Assembly: GCA_003487805.1 (NCBI GenBank)
Contig: DNNE01000057.1
Location: forward strand, 1-6,715
Direction: 5' to 3'
DNA: 6,715 nucleotides
Source of the DNA: Blastocatellia bacterium
Lineage (GTDB): Bacteria; Acidobacteriota; Blastocatellia; Pyrinomonadales; Pyrinomonadaceae
Below the pieces are notes generated by a model. It saw only the letters and a list, made by a program, of their open reading frames with translations, ran no database searches and had not been told where the DNA came from. This document shows, piece after piece, positions 1-6,037 of the stretch. The number at the start of each line of letters is the position of its first letter. Within the stretch, counting starts at the first letter, position 1. Both the position numbers and the translations under genes were made by a program.

Positions 1-25
1 GCGGGCGGTAGCCCGCCTCTAAACG
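1..25. repeat. REP-like palindromic repeat, left copy
   Basis: Bases 1-6 (GCGGGC) and 11-16 (GCCCGC) form a perfect 6-bp GC stem around the loop GGTA. Bases 8-25 (GTAGCCCGCCTCTAAACG) recur exactly, inverted, at 6695-6712. A GC-rich palindrome with a short non-palindromic tail is the usual build of REP-type dispersed repeats in bacterial chromosomes. The element overlaps the 3' end of the agmatinase gene and contains its stop codon (19-21). Read with that gene, the hairpin follows the stop directly and could slow or end transcription, but any T-tract would lie outside the window. Confidence 0.7.
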
Positions 26-924
26 TTTCTAACCTTTTGCGTTTCCTTCTCAAATACAAACCCGAGCGTCTTGTAAATCAACTTCGCGCAGAGAAACGCC
101 GAAGCATTCTGACCTTCAACATAGGAATACTCAGTCAGGTCCATGCCGACGACGTTGCGCTTGCGCGCCAGCGTGCGAATCAGGCCAACTGTTTCATACC
201 ATCCAAGGCCGCCCGGCTCAGGGGTTCCCGTCGCTGAAACCAGCGAAGGATCAAGCCCATCGATATCGATAGTGAGATAGACATTTTCAGTCAGGCCTTC
301 AATCGCATCGTCCCACCAATCATCCCGGCCCACGATGTCCCTGGCCCAGAAAATTCGCGTCGGCAATTGATCGATGACGCGCGCTTCATCGACTGAGATC
401 GAACGAATCCCGACCTGGACTGCAGGAATGCGGAGGTCTTTGACGACGCGCGCCATGATCGAAGCGTGCGAGTGCGGCGTGCCGTCATAGCTGTCGCGCA
501 AATCGGCGTGCGCATCGATTTGCAAGACTGAAAGATTCTCGTACTTCTCTGCGTGCGCGCGAATCACGGGCGCGCTGACTGAATGCTCGCCACCAATCAT
601 CGTGACAAACTTAGTGGTCGATACTAATTCCTTCGCGCGATCGTAAAGCGAATTCATCATCTGCTCAGGCGGGCTAATCGAAGTCGATTCGTCGAGCGTG
701 TGAATCCCGAGCTTGTAAACTTCAGCGTCAGTCTCTTCGTCATAAAGTTCCATGTTGCGTGACGCATCGATGATCGCCGCCGCGCCCTGTCCCGTGCCGC
801 CGCCGTACGACACAGTGCCTTCGTAGCTGACGGGCCAAATCAAAACGCGTGCTTTATCAAAGCCGGCGAACTCTTCTTCGGTAATCCCGCCAAAGTTCAT
901 CGGAAGCGATTGTGATTCAGACAT
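19..924 (-). CDS. speB: agmatinase-family ureohydrolase (arginase superfamily)
   Basis: A 301-aa protein of normal family length, predicted cytoplasmic. Agmatinases hydrolyse agmatine to putrescine and urea using a two-manganese centre. All six expected metal ligands are visible: H114 in GGEHS, D137, H139 and D141 in DAHAD, and D220 and D222 in TIDIDGLDP. The TGTPEPGG loop (E236) and an HSHAS segment (151-155) after the second motif also fit. The N-terminal GGGTGQGAAAI stretch (41-51) matches the usual agmatinase GxxxGP-like region. Arginase, guanidinobutyrase and newer guanidine hydrolases share this fold, so agmatine is the likely but not certain substrate. The ATG at 924 is chosen because it opens the frame; no clear Shine-Dalgarno precedes it. 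A second Met at residue 9 is a possible start. The last codons and the TAG stop lie in or beside a REP-like repeat. It is divergent from the membrane phosphoesterase, and nothing else in the window is a polyamine gene. Confidence 0.88.
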   Translation of the reverse strand: MSESQSLPMNFGGITEEEFAGFDKARVLIWPVSYEGTVSYGGGTGQGAAAIIDASRNMELYDEETDAEVYKLGIHTLDESTSISPPEQMMNSLYDRAKELVSTTKFVTMIGGEHSVSAPVIRAHAEKYENLSVLQIDAHADLRDSYDGTPHSHASIMARVVKDLRIPAVQVGIRSISVDEARVIDQLPTRIFWARDIVGRDDWWDDAIEGLTENVYLTIDIDGLDPSLVSATGTPEPGGLGWYETVGLIRTLARKRNVVGMDLTEYSYVEGQNASAFLCAKLIYKTLGFVFEKETQKVRNV

Positions 925-931
925 GCGTGGG

Positions 932-937
932 AGTTTA
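932..937 (-). promoter_or_regulatory. possible -10 element for a leaderless agmatinase transcript
   Basis: On the minus strand TAAACT lies 7 nt before the ATG at 924, a spacing that would put transcription start at or next to the start codon. The lack of a Shine-Dalgarno sequence fits a leaderless message. The -35 region at about 955-960 (TGGCTT) is a poor match, so this is a weak proposal. Confidence 0.2.
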
Positions 938-1010
938 GCTAAGGTGAGGTACTGAAGCCAGTTAAGCGCCGCGGTTCGCCGAACGTCAGGCGAGCTATCT
1001 TAAAAACTCA

Positions 1011-1036
1011 TTGACTTTTCGCCTCCCTGCTAATAT
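1011..1036 (+). promoter_or_regulatory. candidate sigma-70-type promoter for the membrane phosphoesterase
   Basis: TTGACT at 1011-1016 matches a -35 box in five of six bases. Two -10 choices follow. TAATAT at 1031-1036 is preceded by TG at 1028-1029 (an extended -10), but leaves only 14 nt of spacing. TATCTT at 1034-1039 is weaker but gives the ideal 17 nt. Either would start a transcript near 1043-1047 with a leader of about 125-130 nt before the ATG at 1173. Confidence 0.45.
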
Positions 1037-1117
1037 CTTGCGCGATAATTCAAGCGGGCTGAATCTCACGAGCCTCTGCCTTTCATTCGCATACTCGAAA
1101 AAGTCAGCCTGACGATT

Positions 1118-1133
1118 CGGAATAGCGATTCCG
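1118..1133 (+). promoter_or_regulatory. perfect inverted repeat in the leader of the phosphoesterase gene
   Basis: CGGAAT, then AGCG, then ATTCCG make a perfect 6-bp stem with a 4-nt loop. It lies 24 nt upstream of the ribosome binding site at 1158 and inside the predicted leader. It could be a protein operator or an RNA hairpin. There is no T-tract after it, so it is not an intrinsic terminator. A 6-bp stem can occur by chance. Confidence 0.35.
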
Positions 1134-1157
1134 TTGAAACCACTTCTCAGATTTGCA

Positions 1158-1164
1158 GAAGGAG
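1158..1164 (+). promoter_or_regulatory. strong ribosome binding site that fixes the start at 1173
   Basis: GAAGGAG is an excellent Shine-Dalgarno match and lies 8 nt before ATG 1173. It decides against the in-frame TTG at 1134, which lies upstream of this site and would put the site inside the coding region. Confidence 0.8.
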
Positions 1165-1172
1165 TCGACGTC

Positions 1173-2879
1173 ATGAGCGATAACAAAGAACCAGTCAGGT
1201 GTCCGATGGTCGGGTGGTACGATCCGGGCCAGCTCGCGCGCACGGCTGTTGATGTGGCGGTCTCGACGATTTTTGGCCGGAGCGCCGATTATCGAATCAC
1301 AGAAGCATTGGCTGGACCAGCGGCTGAAGACGCCGTCTTCGGCGACGAGGCCGGTGCGCCGCCCAATAGCGACGGCGTCTACGACTATGGCGACCGGAAC
1401 GAGATGTGGCTCGACTTCATTGCCGACAGTGGCGATGGATGGAACTCGACCTATTCAGTTGCCTATCACGCGAGTCAGCCGCAGTTGACGCCAGCCGGAG
1501 CGAGCGAACCTTTGCCACGCGGACAAGTTCTCGTCTTTGGCGGTGACGAGGTTTATCCGACCTCGAGCCGTCAGGTCTATCGCGAGCGGCTGGTGCAACC
1601 ATTCGCGGCCGCGTCGCCGCGAACCGACGCCGCGAATCCTGATGTCTTTGCAGTGCCCGGAAATCATGATTGGTACGACAGTCTGGTTTCTTTTACCAGA
1701 CTATTTTGTTCGCGGCGCGCCTTTGGTAATTGGAATACGCGCCAGGCACGCAGCTATTTTGCGCTCAGGCTCCCCCAGCACTGGTGGCTGATAGGCACTG
1801 ATGTCCAACTGTCATCGGACATCGACGTAGCCCAGGTGAGGTACTTCAAAAAAGTGGCCAGCCTGATGAAACCGCAGGACCGCATTATCCTGTGCACTGC
1901 CGAGCCGCACTGGATCTACGCGAAGATCTACAACAAGTTCGACAAAGAGATTAATGAAAACAATCTGGCATTTCTCGAGCAGAGAGTTTTTGGGCGAGAG
2001 ATATCTGTCTATCTCTCGGGCGATCTTCATCATTATCGTCGCCACGCCACGGATGCGGGCTTGCAGAAAATCACCGCGGGCGGCGGCGGCGCGTTCCTGC
2101 ATCCGACTCACGGCCCGGACGTCACTGAGTTGGCCGACGGGTACAAATTGAAGAAAGCGTTTCCTTCGGCAGCCGACTCCTGGAAGATTAACTTGAAAAA
2201 CCTCGGCTTCCTGTTCATGAATCCGAAGTTTGGCGTAGTCACGGCGCTGCTTTATACGCTGACCTGCTGGTCGGTGATGGCTGATCTCAGCAAATACAAA
2301 TCGATTAACGACACATGGCTGGCCATGGGCGAGGCAGTCAGCAAAGCGATTACCAACCCGACGGCCGTTTTTTGGATTTTGCTGGTGTGGGGCGGGTTCC
2401 TGATGTTTACCGACGTGCATTCAAAACCTTATCGAATCATCGCCGGGACGCTGCACGGACTGACTCACGTCCTGGCCGTCTTTTTCATCGGCTGGTTCGC
2501 TACTTACGTCAGCGTAAAACTCAGCCTGCAATGGTTCGATAAAGGATTCTTCACTCCGCATCAATTGCTGATCGCGGCGGTGATCATCTTCGTGCTCGGC
2601 TGGATTGTCGGATCAATCGTGATGGGCCTCTATCTGCTTATCTCGTTGAATATTTTCAAACGACATGCGAACGAAGCGTTCTCAGCGTTGGCTTGTCCTG
2701 ATTGGAAGAATTTTTTGAGATTGCGAATCGATCCCAACGGCAGGCTAACGATTTTCCCGATCGGCATTCGGCGGGTGGCTCGCAAGTGGAAAGAGTCGAA
2801 CGCAGGTGGGTCGGCTTATGTGCCGGACGATTCAAAAGCAACGCAGCCGGAATTAATCGAACAGCCGATTACGATCTAG
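1173..2879 (+). CDS. membrane-anchored calcineurin-like metallophosphoesterase with four C-terminal helices
   Basis: A 568-aa protein in two parts. Residues about 75-315 are a calcineurin-like phosphoesterase domain with DSGDG (D85), GGDEVYP (D125, Y128), GNHDWY (N164, H165, D166), EPHW (H246) and SGDLHHY (H286, H287). The DxG and GDxxY forms resemble purple acid phosphatases rather than the canonical DxH and GD; the last motif is GDLHH instead of GHxH. Residues about 352-371, 396-414, 423-448 and 464-492 are four hydrophobic segments, followed by a basic soluble tail containing RIDPNGRLTIFPIGIRR (517-533). No signal peptide is visible, so with an even helix count both the catalytic domain and the tail should face the cytoplasm. 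I recall this domain order as a recurrent uncharacterised bacterial phosphoesterase family; the substrate is unknown. The ATG at 1173 has a strong ribosome binding site. It is transcribed alone and ends 9 nt from the convergent flavoprotein gene. Confidence 0.85.
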   Translation: MSDNKEPVRCPMVGWYDPGQLARTAVDVAVSTIFGRSADYRITEALAGPAAEDAVFGDEAGAPPNSDGVYDYGDRNEMWLDFIADSGDGWNSTYSVAYHASQPQLTPAGASEPLPRGQVLVFGGDEVYPTSSRQVYRERLVQPFAAASPRTDAANPDVFAVPGNHDWYDSLVSFTRLFCSRRAFGNWNTRQARSYFALRLPQHWWLIGTDVQLSSDIDVAQVRYFKKVASLMKPQDRIILCTAEPHWIYAKIYNKFDKEINENNLAFLEQRVFGREISVYLSGDLHHYRRHATDAGLQKITAGGGGAFLHPTHGPDVTELADGYKLKKAFPSAADSWKINLKNLGFLFMNPKFGVVTALLYTLTCWSVMADLSKYKSINDTWLAMGEAVSKAITNPTAVFWILLVWGGFLMFTDVHSKPYRIIAGTLHGLTHVLAVFFIGWFATYVSVKLSLQWFDKGFFTPHQLLIAAVIIFVLGWIVGSIVMGLYLLISLNIFKRHANEAFSALACPDWKNFLRLRIDPNGRLTIFPIGIRRVARKWKESNAGGSAYVPDDSKATQPELIEQPITI

Positions 2880-2886
2880 CCGGCTG
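2862..2886. terminator. weak candidate bidirectional hairpin between convergent genes
   Basis: CAGCCG (2862-2867) and CGGCTG (2881-2886) can pair across a 13-nt loop that contains the plus-strand stop codon. The short gap between the convergent genes (2880-2888) leaves room only for a shared terminator, but neither strand shows a convincing T-tract after the stem (GGGTTATTG on plus, TTCGATTAATT on minus). Confidence 0.2.
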
Positions 2887-2888
2887 GG

Positions 2889-4541
2889 TTATTGTGAACT
2901 GAGAATGTGATCGGCAACCCTCTCCGACAAGGCGCTGATCGTCGCCGAGGGATTTACGGATAACGCGGTGGGAATGATCGATCCGTCCGACACATACAGG
3001 TTCGGATAATTCCAAACCTCACCAAACTCGTTGACGACGCCGTCTGATTGGTCGTCAGACATCACGCAGCCGCCGAGCGGATGCGCCGTCAGAAGCTTTC
3101 GCCACGGCCAACCCCAAAGGACGCTCGGCATGTAATCGCCGCCGATCGCGCGGCTTAGTTCCTTCAAAGTCTTTTCCATCTCTGAAAACATCGCGCGGCT
3201 GCGACGGCTGTTCCAATCAATCTCCAGGTTTCCTTTCGACAGTTTCATGCGCCCGTCGGCCGCGTCGGTTCCCATGCCCAGATAAGGAAGAAACTTTGTC
3301 GTCACGCCGCCTTTGAATAACTTGTCGGCGCCATCGGTAAATGCCGAGCCGTGATCCAGGCCCAGCGTCCGCATCAGGTATTTCTTAAAGAAGAGCGAAA
3401 GGTTCTTGAGCCGGCGCGGGACCGGCAACGCGCTTTCCAAATACCAAAGAAACGGATCAGGGAAACCGAGGTCCTGAATCATGATCCGATTGTTCGCAGT
3501 CGAAGCGTCGATCGCGGCAGTGATACTTGGGCCGGCTCCCGGATCGACTTCGCGATTCGATTCGAGGGTCCCCGCCAAAAGAAAATCTCCGTTGCCAGAG
3601 AACTTTGTGCCGAGCGCAGGGCTGAGATTCGGCAGCGTCTTATGAAGGTCACGACAGCGCAGAAGAATTTCAGTCGAGCCGAGCGCCCCTGCGGAGATGA
3701 TCACCTTGCGGCCGATGACCGAACCTGGCCGGGAGAGAGGCTCGGGCTTAGCAGACCGCTGATCAAACCTGTCACCATTGAATGTAAGTGGTTGTGAGTC
3801 GGCGGCTTCAAGGTCGAACTGAAGAAAGTGAACGCGGTATCCGTTTGTTTCGACGGGATCGATCGCCTCGATCTTCTCGACCTGATGAAGCGGATAAACT
3901 TCAGCGCCGTTTTGCTCGGCAAGCGGAATGTAGTTGAGATCGAGGGTGTTCTTAGCATGAACGTGACAGCCGAGCATGCAATTCCCGCAGTAGACACAAC
4001 CTTCCTGCACGATCCCCTGGCGATTAACTTTCTCCGGACCGGTGTAGACGCAAATCTCCATCAACTCTGACTTGTGTCCGGCTTTTTCCGCGGCTGCGAT
4101 GAAAGCCGCCGTCCTGCTCGGCATGACATAGTCCGCCGGCGGCGTTAGCGGTCGGGCTTCGAGGACGTCGCGCGCCTGGTCGTAGAACGGATCGAGAATG
4201 TCACGCTTGACGCCTTTGGGCCAACGCGGGTTTTCGAAGATCTCTTTTGGCGTGCGAATGTGGACATTGAAATAGACGAGCGAGCCGCCACCGACACCGC
4301 TGGCCTGGATGATGTCGATGTTTTCGAAGGCCCGATAATCGAGCAGACCGAGATCTTTGTAATTCCAGAAAGAACGCGCGACCTGCCCGGTCGTGCGCGG
4401 AAAATCTTTCTTACCCCAACGCTTGCCGCGCTCAAGGATACAAACTGAACGTCCCGCTTGCGCGAGACGACAGGCGTTGATGGCTCCGCCAAAGCCCGAG
4501 CCGATTACCACTACGTCGTAAACTTCTTTCATGTCGTACAT
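2889..4541 (-). CDS. GMC-family FAD oxidoreductase, cholesterol-oxidase-like
   Basis: A 550-aa flavoprotein expected to oxidise an alcohol group. The N-terminal Rossmann motif GSGFGG (14-19) is followed by ILERG (E37, ribose contact) and the FAD-binding SGVGGGSLVYFNV (81-93). The C-terminal AHPLGGCVM (H487) and SVNPSATISALSER (N530) match the active-site His and Asn regions of bacterial cholesterol oxidase (H447 and N485 in the Streptomyces enzyme, from memory). A cysteine cluster C182-x2-C185-x2-C188-x3-C192 could bind an iron-sulfur cluster. No Tat or Sec signal is seen, so it is probably cytoplasmic or peripheral to the membrane. The frame stays open upstream to 4685, but that part overlaps the preceding gene in another frame and is not family-like. 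The ATG at 4541, 1 nt after the upstream TGA, or the ATG at 4532 is the likely start; neither has a Shine-Dalgarno, which suggests translational coupling. The true substrate (sterol, hopanoid-type lipid or another alcohol) is not determined by these motifs. Confidence 0.85.
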   Translation of the reverse strand: MYDMKEVYDVVVIGSGFGGAINACRLAQAGRSVCILERGKRWGKKDFPRTTGQVARSFWNYKDLGLLDYRAFENIDIIQASGVGGGSLVYFNVHIRTPKEIFENPRWPKGVKRDILDPFYDQARDVLEARPLTPPADYVMPSRTAAFIAAAEKAGHKSELMEICVYTGPEKVNRQGIVQEGCVYCGNCMLGCHVHAKNTLDLNYIPLAEQNGAEVYPLHQVEKIEAIDPVETNGYRVHFLQFDLEAADSQPLTFNGDRFDQRSAKPEPLSRPGSVIGRKVIISAGALGSTEILLRCRDLHKTLPNLSPALGTKFSGNGDFLLAGTLESNREVDPGAGPSITAAIDASTANNRIMIQDLGFPDPFLWYLESALPVPRRLKNLSLFFKKYLMRTLGLDHGSAFTDGADKLFKGGVTTKFLPYLGMGTDAADGRMKLSKGNLEIDWNSRRSRAMFSEMEKTLKELSRAIGGDYMPSVLWGWPWRKLLTAHPLGGCVMSDDQSDGVVNEFGEVWNYPNLYVSDGSIIPTALSVNPSATISALSERVADHILSSQ

Positions 4542-4542
4542 A

Positions 4543-5988
4543 TCAAGCGCGATCGATGTGAAGTTGCAGATTTCGATAACGCATTGGTACTTCCTGCGCA
4601 ACGATCCGCGAAAACTCTTTCCACGGATCCTGATCAGATTGGACCAGGCTGGAGATCTCTTCATGAAAAGGATTCGGCGCGGCATCGAGATGCGTGGAAG
4701 CTTTGACTTCCACCTGGTAAGTGTCTGCGATCACTTGCTCCGTGTACATGCACAGCGAGGTCGAATCCAGATTTTCATCCACAAGGATAACTGCGCCACC
4801 ATGTGTGGGTGCGCAGCTCAAGCTGTCAACGACCCAGCCACCGCTGTTGTAAACGCGTGACCATGGGTGATAGCTGCCGCCGAACTGCATGTCTTTTTGA
4901 AAAGGTTTGTGCGTGTGGCCGAACACGAACGTGACTTCGGGAATATTCCCGCTGCGTTCCTGGATTATTTGATCCAGCACCGGCCCGGTCAGATAGTTCA
5001 TTAAGCCCACTTCGGCTTCAGGACTCAAATCTATTTCGGGTGTGCAGCGCTCGCGATCCTTCACGGCTTTCAATCCCCAGCGAAGCAGAGCCTTAATTAT
5101 CTTCTTGTCACCCCAGTCCCATCCGGGCAGGTCATATTTGGCATCGATCCCGTCGACGAGATTGTCCAGAAGTTTTCCCAGGGCTTCCTCGCTCTGCAAC
5201 TTGTCATAGACCAGTTCAACGTCAGTACCCACCGCGCCTGATCGGCCCATGGTCGACCAGAAGAAATCAATCCACGCGAAGTTCTCGGCCTCGATGGCAT
5301 AGATCGTATTTGCCGGCTTGCCGCTCGGAAACATCAGGCCACGCATCTCGCTCATCAGCATGTACATCGATTCGATGAAATGACCGTGGCTGAAAATAAC
5401 GCAGCGCGTAGAGTCCGGACTCAGGATGCCCAGATTTGGATAGACCGTGTTGACCTCAACGCGATCCTCTTCTTTTCGCAGATGATCGTATCGCTCAATT
5501 ATGCCGTTCAGAAAAATCGCCGGCACCGGCGGTGTGGGGTCGAACATCTTCGTTGTATGCCAGGGTACCTTTAACAGACTGCCCGGCTGTTGGGCCGGGT
5601 TTGACTTGATAAAATTGACGTATTGCGTTTCCCGCGCGGTTTCCCACAAGTGGTGATCATGATTACCGGGAAGATAGATAATGTTCTTGAACAAGCGGTC
5701 GCTTTTGTTGACCGGAAAAACCTGTTCGATAAAACGTTCAAAGGCCATCGCCGCAAGATTGTCCGTTGTCAGCGCCAACTCGAGGATGTCGCCGTTGAGG
5801 ATCAGCGTCGGCTTCTCCTCGTCATCGTTGTGAGCAAGCAAGCTCTTTAAGCACTCAACCAGTTGAACCAGGACCGGACTTGGCTTGGTTGGTTCAGTAT
5901 CGGCGCAGTCAGCCGTCAGTTTTGTCAGTAGGCTGTTCTCTGCGCCGAGGTGCATATCCGACAGGCAGACGTACTTGATTTTGGGCAT
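4543..5988 (-). CDS. soluble calcineurin-like metallophosphoesterase, substrate unknown
   Basis: A 481-aa protein with the full canonical two-metal phosphoesterase signature: SDMHLG (D11, H13), LNGDILE (D67), LPGNHDHH (N109, H110, D111), FSHGH (H201) and FGHTHKP (H358, H360), then the frequent NSGGWV segment (381-386). Motif I begins 11 residues from the start, so the ATG at 5988 is close to the true start even though only a weak GGA lies upstream. There is no signal peptide or membrane segment. The long insert between motifs IV and V (about 205-350) is rich in Trp and charged residues and makes the protein longer than simple LpxH- or YfcE-type enzymes, so I do not assign it to LpxH. It is the middle gene of a three-gene operon, 49 bp behind the membrane protein and 1 nt ahead of the flavoprotein. 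A role in lipid or nucleotide dephosphorylation is only inference. Confidence 0.85.
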   Translation of the reverse strand: MPKIKYVCLSDMHLGAENSLLTKLTADCADTEPTKPSPVLVQLVECLKSLLAHNDDEEKPTLILNGDILELALTTDNLAAMAFERFIEQVFPVNKSDRLFKNIIYLPGNHDHHLWETARETQYVNFIKSNPAQQPGSLLKVPWHTTKMFDPTPPVPAIFLNGIIERYDHLRKEEDRVEVNTVYPNLGILSPDSTRCVIFSHGHFIESMYMLMSEMRGLMFPSGKPANTIYAIEAENFAWIDFFWSTMGRSGAVGTDVELVYDKLQSEEALGKLLDNLVDGIDAKYDLPGWDWGDKKIIKALLRWGLKAVKDRERCTPEIDLSPEAEVGLMNYLTGPVLDQIIQERSGNIPEVTFVFGHTHKPFQKDMQFGGSYHPWSRVYNSGGWVVDSLSCAPTHGGAVILVDENLDSTSLCMYTEQVIADTYQVEVKASTHLDAAPNPFHEEISSLVQSDQDPWKEFSRIVAQEVPMRYRNLQLHIDRA

Positions 5989-6037
5989 TTGTGTAAGGTT
6001 TCCGTCCCGCGATCGCTTTCGGATTTCGTCACGACTC

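Noticed and set aside
667..676. AGGCGGGCTA inside the agmatinase gene resembles the end repeat
   Set aside because: Only 10 bases match, they encode ordinary protein in the conserved reading frame, and the flanks do not fit the repeat.
974..984. GTTCGCCGAAC palindrome in the divergent intergenic region
   Set aside because: Five-base arms around a single base are too short to claim as an operator without conservation data.
1134..1172. TTG start that would lengthen the membrane phosphoesterase by 13 residues
   Set aside because: The strong ribosome binding site at 1158-1164 lies 8 nt before ATG 1173 and would be inside the coding region if TTG 1134 were used.
1812..2420. 202-codon open frame on the minus strand inside the membrane phosphoesterase
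   Set aside because: It is antisense to a well-supported gene, lacks a ribosome binding site, and its protein has no recognisable motif or sensible composition.
3351..3797. 148-codon open frame on the plus strand inside the flavoprotein gene
   Set aside because: It is antisense to conserved coding sequence and its product is a charged sequence with no domain; it fits a chance frame in GC-rich DNA.
4542..4685. Upstream extension of the flavoprotein frame by 48 codons
   Set aside because: It overlaps the end of the soluble phosphoesterase, has no ribosome binding site and does not look like a family N-terminus; the FAD motif begins soon after the ATG at 4541.
6009..6016. GCGATCGC palindrome between the membrane protein and phosphoesterase genes, like the cyanobacterial HIP1 octamer
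   Set aside because: I noticed only this one copy by eye and nothing else points to a cyanobacterium; an 8-bp GC-rich palindrome can occur by chance.
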